DNA from: an uncultured Oscillospiraceae bacterium
GTDB lineage: Bacteria; Bacillota; Clostridia; Oscillospirales; Oscillospiraceae
Direction: 5' to 3'
NCBI GenBank assembly: GCA_947630755.1
Contig: CANRIU010000003.1
Coordinates: 1-64,000 of the forward strand
Length of the DNA: 64,000 nt
A model generated the notes under the pieces. The model saw nothing but the letters and a program-made list of their open reading frames with translations. It had not been told where the DNA came from and ran no database searches. Position 1 is the first letter of the stretch, and every line of letters begins with the position of its first letter. Shown here in pieces: positions 59,956 to 64,000 of the stretch. A program made the position numbers and the translations under genes.

Positions 59956-60573
59956 ATGAACAAAAGAAGGCTCCAATTTGACATCTGGTCTGTTTCCCGG
60001 GGCGCCATGCCGTCGTTTCTTTTCTGCGCCGGGAGCTTTATCCCCGGCGTTCTCATCGGCGCCGCGATGGCGGGTCCCTTTTCCTCCGGCTCCGCCGCCG
60101 CGGACTGTCTCTCCTCCTTTGCCGGCTTTTTAAGCTCCGGCGCGGGGAGGGGAGAGGTGCTCCCGATTTTTCTGAGGCTCTCGCTTTATCCGCTTGTGTC
60201 CTTTTTGCTGGGCTTTTGCGTATTCGGGGTGGTCCTCATCCCGGCCCTGAGCCTGCTCCGGGGCTTCACCCTGGCCTTTACCCTCGCGGTGCTCACACGT
60301 CTCGGCTGTGCCGAGGGGGCGATAGCGGGGTATATCGTCCTCGGGATCCCCGCGCTTTTCACTGTCCCGCTCTTTCTGCTCGTGTCCTCCGGCGCTCTGC
60401 GCGCCTCCTGCCGCCTCTCCCGGCTTGCTTTTCTGGAGGAGGGGGGACAACCGGGCATATACGGGGCGGCCTGTTTCCTGCGATTTTTCGCGGCGGGAAT
60501 ACTCCTGCTGCTTATCTCTCTTGGGGAGTGCGCCATTTTGGGTCTTGCCGCGCCAAAGCTCCCCATCCCATGA
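59956..60573 (+). CDS. spoIIM: Stage II sporulation protein M-like membrane protein
   Basis: 205 residues, about five hydrophobic segments. SpoIIM/DUF95-type layout with an N-terminal soluble part, LLGFCVFGVVLIPALSLLRGF, then GYIVLGIPALFTVPLF. In Bacillus SpoIIM works with SpoIID and SpoIIP in engulfment. The neighbouring xerD supports the assignment, since spoIIM-xerD is a conserved pair. Sequence identity to SpoIIM is not obvious by eye, so the name rests partly on context. Confidence 0.7.
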   Translation: MNKRRLQFDIWSVSRGAMPSFLFCAGSFIPGVLIGAAMAGPFSSGSAAADCLSSFAGFLSSGAGRGEVLPIFLRLSLYPLVSFLLGFCVFGVVLIPALSLLRGFTLAFTLAVLTRLGCAEGAIAGYIVLGIPALFTVPLFLLVSSGALRASCRLSRLAFLEEGGQPGIYGAACFLRFFAAGILLLLISLGECAILGLAAPKLPIP

Positions 60574-60591
60574 ACGAAAGAAGGTGCCCGT

Positions 60592-61479
60592 GTGCCGGAA
60601 GACCTCATCAAGGCTTTTGAGACGTATTTAAAAGAGGAGAAGCACGCTTCAACAAATACATACCTCTCCTACGTCCGTGATATAAATCAGTTTTCCGATT
60701 ATCTGTCAAAGAATATGGACTGTTCCCTTGTCACCGCCGACCGGGACACCGTTTCCGGCTATATGGCCTATTTGAGCGGCATCGGCAAATCTCCGGCGAC
60801 AATGTCAAGGTCCTTAGCGTCCCTCAAAAATTTTTACGCCTTTCTCCTGTCCCGGGGGTATATAAGCGCCAACCCTGTTCATGACATTAACGTGGAAAAG
60901 ACGGAGAAAAAGCTCCCCCAGATCCTCACAAGCGCGGAGGTGGAGCTGCTCCTTGACCAGCCGAAATGCACCGACATGAAGGGCTACCGCGACCGGGCCA
61001 TGCTGGAGATGCTCTACGCCACGGGCATACGGGTTAGCGAGCTCATAAGCATGAACATTGACGACGTGAAGCTCTCCGCCGGGATAGTCAAGTGCACCAC
61101 CCACGGCAAGGACAGGTACATACCAATGTACCCCGCGGCCATAAGGGCCGTGTCGGACTACATAAACCTCGTCCGTGGGCAGATGGTCGCCTCGCCCACG
61201 GAGCAGGCCCTTTTCGTCAACGTGAACGGCGAGCGCATGACCCGCCAGGGCTTCTGGAAGGTCTTGAAGCACTATCAGGAGACGGCGAAGATAGACAAGG
61301 ACATAACTCCCCACACCCTCCGCCACTCCTTTGCCGCCCACCTTCTTGAGAACGGCGCCGACATACACTCCATTCAGGAGATGCTCGGCCACGCCGATAT
61401 TTCCTCCACCCAGATATATGCCCAGCTTGTGAAAAAGCAGTTGAAGGACGTATATAATAAGGCCCATCCCCGGGCATAA
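60592..61479 (+). CDS. xerD: Tyrosine recombinase XerD
   Basis: 295 residues. SAM-like N-terminal core-binding domain, then the catalytic domain with Arg147 (ATGIRVSEL), Lys173 (HGKDR), His241 and Arg244 (HTLRHSFA), His267 (LGHADI) and the nucleophile Tyr276 (SSTQIYAQ). Resolves chromosome dimers at dif. Starts at GTG 60592 with AAGGTG in front. No dif-like site was noticed here. The enzyme has normal chromosomal XerD features, not those of a phage integrase. Confidence 0.93.
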   Translation: MPEDLIKAFETYLKEEKHASTNTYLSYVRDINQFSDYLSKNMDCSLVTADRDTVSGYMAYLSGIGKSPATMSRSLASLKNFYAFLLSRGYISANPVHDINVEKTEKKLPQILTSAEVELLLDQPKCTDMKGYRDRAMLEMLYATGIRVSELISMNIDDVKLSAGIVKCTTHGKDRYIPMYPAAIRAVSDYINLVRGQMVASPTEQALFVNVNGERMTRQGFWKVLKHYQETAKIDKDITPHTLRHSFAAHLLENGADIHSIQEMLGHADISSTQIYAQLVKKQLKDVYNKAHPRA

Positions 61480-61490
61480 CACTCCTTAAT

Positions 61491-61536
61491 AAAACGTAAT
61501 GTCCCCCGGCTTACGCCGGGGGACATTACGTTTTAT
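61491..61536. terminator. Bidirectional terminator between xerD and nadC
   Basis: A perfect 20-bp stem (AAAACGTAATGTCCCCCGGC and complement, 4-base loop) whose AT ends give T-tracts on both strands. Confidence 0.9.
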
Positions 61537-61559
61537 CTGGTTTTTATTGACCTTACAGC

Positions 61560-62393
61560 TTACATGGTGAATTTGAGGCTAATGTCCAGCGCCGCCACGG
61601 AGTGGGTGAGGGCGCCGATGGAGATATAGTCCACTCCCGTTTCGGCGACCTGCCTTAAGTCCCGCTCGCCCATGTTTCCGCTGGCCTCGGTGAGAGCCCT
61701 GTGGTCGATGAGCTTCACGCACCTGCGCATCTCCTCAACGGACATATTGTCCAGCATTATAATGTCCGCGCCGGCATTGAGGGCCTCGGTCACCTGCTCA
61801 ATGCTCTCCGTCTCGATCTCCACCCGCAGGGTGTGGGGGGCATTTTTCCGCACGGCCCCGATCGCCTGGGCTATTCCGCCGGCGGCGACGATGTGGTTAT
61901 CCTTGATGAGCACCCCGTCGGCGAGGTTGAAGCGATGGTTTCTCCCGCCCCCGGCCTTGACGGCGTATTTCTCCAGGACCCTGAGTCCCGGAGTCATCTT
62001 CCGGGTGTCAACTATGATGCACCCGGTGCCCTCCACGGCCTTCACCGCCCGGCGGGTGGCAGTCGCCACGCCGGACATATGCTGCACAAGGTTTAGGGAC
62101 ACCCTCTCGCCGTAGAGCACGCTCCGCGAGGGTCCGGAGATTTTCGCAATATCCTGTCCCTTCTTCACCTCGTCCCCCTCGCCGACCAGGGGAGTGACAG
62201 TGACGCGCCCGTCCACAAGGGCGAACACCCTCTTAAGTACCGCCATCCCGCAAAATACCCCGTCCTGCTTTGCCCGGAAATACCCCTCGGACACCGCGTC
62301 CTCCGGGATGCAGCTCTCCGTGGTTATATCCCCGGTGCCCAGATCCTCCGCGAGGGCGTCCAAAATAAGCTTATCTATCGAAATGAAATTCAT
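61560..62393 (-). CDS. nadC: Nicotinate-nucleotide pyrophosphorylase (carboxylating)
   Basis: 277 residues. Converts quinolinate and PRPP to nicotinate mononucleotide. Motifs: ALAEDLGTGDITTES, LNLVQHMSGVATATRRAV, DTRKMTPGLRVLEKYAVKAGGGRNHRFNL and VLIKDNHIV, then EIETESIEQ and IIMLDNM. GAGGTGG precedes the ATG. Nine bases after nadB in the same operon. Confidence 0.97.
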   Translation of the reverse strand: MNFISIDKLILDALAEDLGTGDITTESCIPEDAVSEGYFRAKQDGVFCGMAVLKRVFALVDGRVTVTPLVGEGDEVKKGQDIAKISGPSRSVLYGERVSLNLVQHMSGVATATRRAVKAVEGTGCIIVDTRKMTPGLRVLEKYAVKAGGGRNHRFNLADGVLIKDNHIVAAGGIAQAIGAVRKNAPHTLRVEIETESIEQVTEALNAGADIIMLDNMSVEEMRRCVKLIDHRALTEASGNMGERDLRQVAETGVDYISIGALTHSVAALDISLKFTM

Positions 62394-62402
62394 TTTTCCA
62401 CC

Positions 62403-63941
62403 TCAGCTCTCGCGGTAGTGCGCGCCGATGCTCTCCCTGCGCGCCAGGGCGGAGAGTATTATCCTCTCCGAAATAATAGCCAGGCTCAGATCCTCGTCGT
62501 ACTCCTTCGAGCTGTTAAATCCCGCCCGAAGCGTCGCCAGGATCTCCCGCATCTCCTCAAGCGCCGTCTCCAGCCCCTCGCGTGTGCGGACAACGAAGCA
62601 GTATGTGCTCATAATGTGCTGCATCCTCGCCCTCAGCGCCTTGAAGTCAATATCCAGCGCCTGCCTCACCGGAAGCTCCGGCAGCATCTCCGCACCCGGC
62701 TCCGGGGCGGGGGAGAAGGACGCGTTTATGTCCTCCGCGGCTCTGCGCCCGAAAACCAGGCACTCCAGCATCGAATTTGACGCCAGCCGATTCGCACCGT
62801 GCACGCCCGTGGACGCCGTCTCGCCGCAGGCGTACAGCCCCGGAACAGCCGTCCGCGCGTACAGGTCCGTTTTCACGCCGCCCATCATGTAGTGGTGCAC
62901 CGGGCACACGGGGATATAGTCTCTGGCGATGTTGATCCCCCGGTGCAGGCACTCGCTGTATATCGTCGGGAAGCGCCTCGCCAGCTCCTCCTCGTCCTTC
63001 GACGTGATGTCGATAAAGACGTGGCTCTCGCCGGAGCGCTTCATCTCGTTATAAATCCCTCTCGCCACAATATCTCTCGGCGCAAGCTCCGCAAGCTCGT
63101 GCTTGCCAACCATGAAACGCTCGCCCTTTGAGTTTTTGAGAAGTCCGCCCTCGCCGCGCACGGACTCCGATATGAGGAAGGCCCTGCTCTCCCGGTCCGG
63201 CGACCAGAGCCCGGTGGGGTGGAACTGTATAAACTCCATTCCCCGCAGCTCCGCCCCCGCCCTTATCGCGGCGGCAAGGCCGTCCCCGGTCGCGACGGCG
63301 GGGTTGGTGCTCGTCTCAAAGACCTGCCCGATGCCCCCGGTGCAGAGCACCAGATGCCGCGTCGCGACAGTCTCGTATTTCCCGTCATCGTCCTTCACCA
63401 GAAGCCCCGACACACCCTTGAGGTCAGTGAGCACGTCCACAAAAAACGTGTTGTCCCGGAAGATTATGTTGTCCCTCTGGGAGGCTATATACGCCAGCGT
63501 CTTCACCGTCTCCCGTCCGGTGGCGTCGCCCCCGGCGTGGAGGATACGGTTCTTGTGGTGCCCGCCCTCCCGGGTGAGGTCCAGCTCGCCGGACTCGGTG
63601 AGGTCGAAGGGCACGTTCATCGCGATGAGCTTCCTTATGTCCCTCGGCCCCTCGTCCACAAGCACATGCACCGCCGCCTCGTCGCAAAGTCCCGCCCCGG
63701 CGACAAGAGTATCCTTAAAGTGCAGCTCCGGGTCGTCGTCCGGCGCGGTGACGGCGGCGATGCCCCCCTGGGCGAGCCAGGAATTAGATATGTCGATGGT
63801 CTCCTTGGCAAAAACACAGCATTTGAGGGAGGGGGAGAGGTTCAGCGCGCAGTAAAGCCCCGCGATACCCGCCCCGACGATCACCACGTCATAGCTTGAG
63901 TGCCTCTCGGGCTTTACGGACCCGTCAACAGCGTAACGCAT
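62403..63941 (-). CDS. nadB: L-aspartate oxidase
   Basis: 512 residues. FAD enzyme that oxidises L-aspartate to iminoaspartate, the first step of NAD synthesis. FAD-binding VVIVGAGIAGLYCALNL, SWLAQGGIAAV, GGHHKNRILHAGGDATGR, TGGIGQVFETSTNP, EFIQFHPTGLW, and the catalytic-region arginine in HHYMMGGV and GANRLASNSMLE. GAAGG precedes the ATG. nadA, the usual partner, is not in the window and may lie outside it. Confidence 0.97.
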   Translation of the reverse strand: MRYAVDGSVKPERHSSYDVVIVGAGIAGLYCALNLSPSLKCCVFAKETIDISNSWLAQGGIAAVTAPDDDPELHFKDTLVAGAGLCDEAAVHVLVDEGPRDIRKLIAMNVPFDLTESGELDLTREGGHHKNRILHAGGDATGRETVKTLAYIASQRDNIIFRDNTFFVDVLTDLKGVSGLLVKDDDGKYETVATRHLVLCTGGIGQVFETSTNPAVATGDGLAAAIRAGAELRGMEFIQFHPTGLWSPDRESRAFLISESVRGEGGLLKNSKGERFMVGKHELAELAPRDIVARGIYNEMKRSGESHVFIDITSKDEEELARRFPTIYSECLHRGINIARDYIPVCPVHHYMMGGVKTDLYARTAVPGLYACGETASTGVHGANRLASNSMLECLVFGRRAAEDINASFSPAPEPGAEMLPELPVRQALDIDFKALRARMQHIMSTYCFVVRTREGLETALEEMREILATLRAGFNSSKEYDEDLSLAIISERIILSALARRESIGAHYRES

Positions 63942-63963
63942 AATGCTACCTTCTTTCGTACTG

Positions 63964-63992
63964 ATACTATTCTCCGATAAGGAGATTAGTAT
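63964..63992. promoter_or_regulatory. Inverted repeat between nadB and a divergent gene
   Basis: ATACTATTCTCC and GGAGATTAGTAT, 12-base arms with one mismatched pair and a 5-base loop. The right arm contains the GGAG ribosome binding site of the gene starting at 63991. It could be an operator in the shared control region or a hairpin hiding the ribosome binding site. Confidence 0.45.
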
Positions 63993-64000
63993 GAAAAGGG
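63991..64000 (+). CDS. Start of a divergent gene, cut by the window end
   Basis: ATG at 63991 follows AAGGAG at 7-base spacing and gives MKR before the window ends. Identity cannot be told. Its divergence from nadB raises the possibility of an NAD-related gene or regulator. Confidence 0.4.

Noticed and set aside
60592..61479. xerD as an integrase of a mobile element
   Set aside because: Standard chromosomal XerD length and catalytic residues, placed after spoIIM as in ordinary Firmicutes chromosomes, with no attachment repeats or element genes around it.
1..64000. CRISPR array
   Set aside because: I found no series of regularly spaced 25-40-base direct repeats and no cas genes. The direct repeats at 45.8 and 46.2 kb are only two copies, 372 bases apart.

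Overview
The window looks like a chromosome segment of a GC-rich, spore-forming member of the Clostridia, most likely an Oscillospiraceae-type gut bacterium. The reasons are the gene content (spoIIM next to xerD, DUF421/DUF4363, TIGR04086 after yajC, a PadR/DUF2812 pair, SLH surface anchoring, a carbohydrate ABC transporter without its own ATPase) together with Gram-positive style ribosome binding sites and promoters. This is inference from gene families; there is no rRNA in the window.

Layout. 0-8.1 kb: DUF421/DUF4363 pair (-), then glmM with a stand-alone hexapeptide-repeat protein, then a proline operon (proB, a GNAT-like acyltransferase, proA, proC) that runs into a Gfo/Idh/MocA oxidoreductase. 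8.2-12.6 kb: DinB-like protein, YbjN-like protein, PadR/DUF2812, uracil permease. 12.7-17.4 kb: a lysA-like decarboxylase, then a VanG-type D-alanine-D-serine ligase overlapping a VanT-type membrane serine racemase. 17.5-25.5 kb (-): ftsH, hpt, tilS, dnaB, rplI and a frameshifted gdpP (c-di-AMP phosphodiesterase). 25.6-29.0 kb (+): a nucleotidyltransferase/phosphohexomutase fusion and a GMP synthase lacking its glutaminase domain.

29.0-34.7 kb is the accessory part: an IS1182-type element, then a visibly AT-richer block with a strong promoter carrying a perfect 26-bp palindrome, a small DUF1413-like gene, and three genes I do not recognise (540, 183 and 379 residues; the last is a coiled coil with a C-terminal membrane anchor). 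34.7-39.3 kb: sugar ABC transporter (lipoprotein, two permeases) and a LacI regulator, with LacI-type operators in front. 39.3-43.1 kb: ankyrin remnant, SPFH/zinc-ribbon protein with a membrane partner, a truncated ORF after a long inverted repeat, and tRNA-Leu(TAG). 43.3-46.2 kb: ATP-grasp enzyme, esterase and ogt, followed by a stem-loop array bounded by direct repeats. 46.2-57.2 kb (-): a 3,056-residue SLH-anchored subtilase, a 155-bp MITE-like repeat and a phosphodiester glycosidase. 57.3-64.0 kb: tgt, yajC, a TIGR04086 protein, spoIIM, xerD (+), nadC and nadB (-), and the first codons of a divergent gene.

How genes fit together. Cell-wall and envelope themes recur: glmM and the hexapeptide protein (UDP-GlcNAc precursor), the D-Ser ligase and racemase (altered peptidoglycan terminus), gdpP (c-di-AMP, which affects wall and osmotic homeostasis), FtsH, YajC and the SLH protease. 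The VanG/VanT pair stands without a visible VanXY or VanRS, and it shares the window with a disrupted gdpP. These two observations and the unrecognised three-gene block are what I would look at first.
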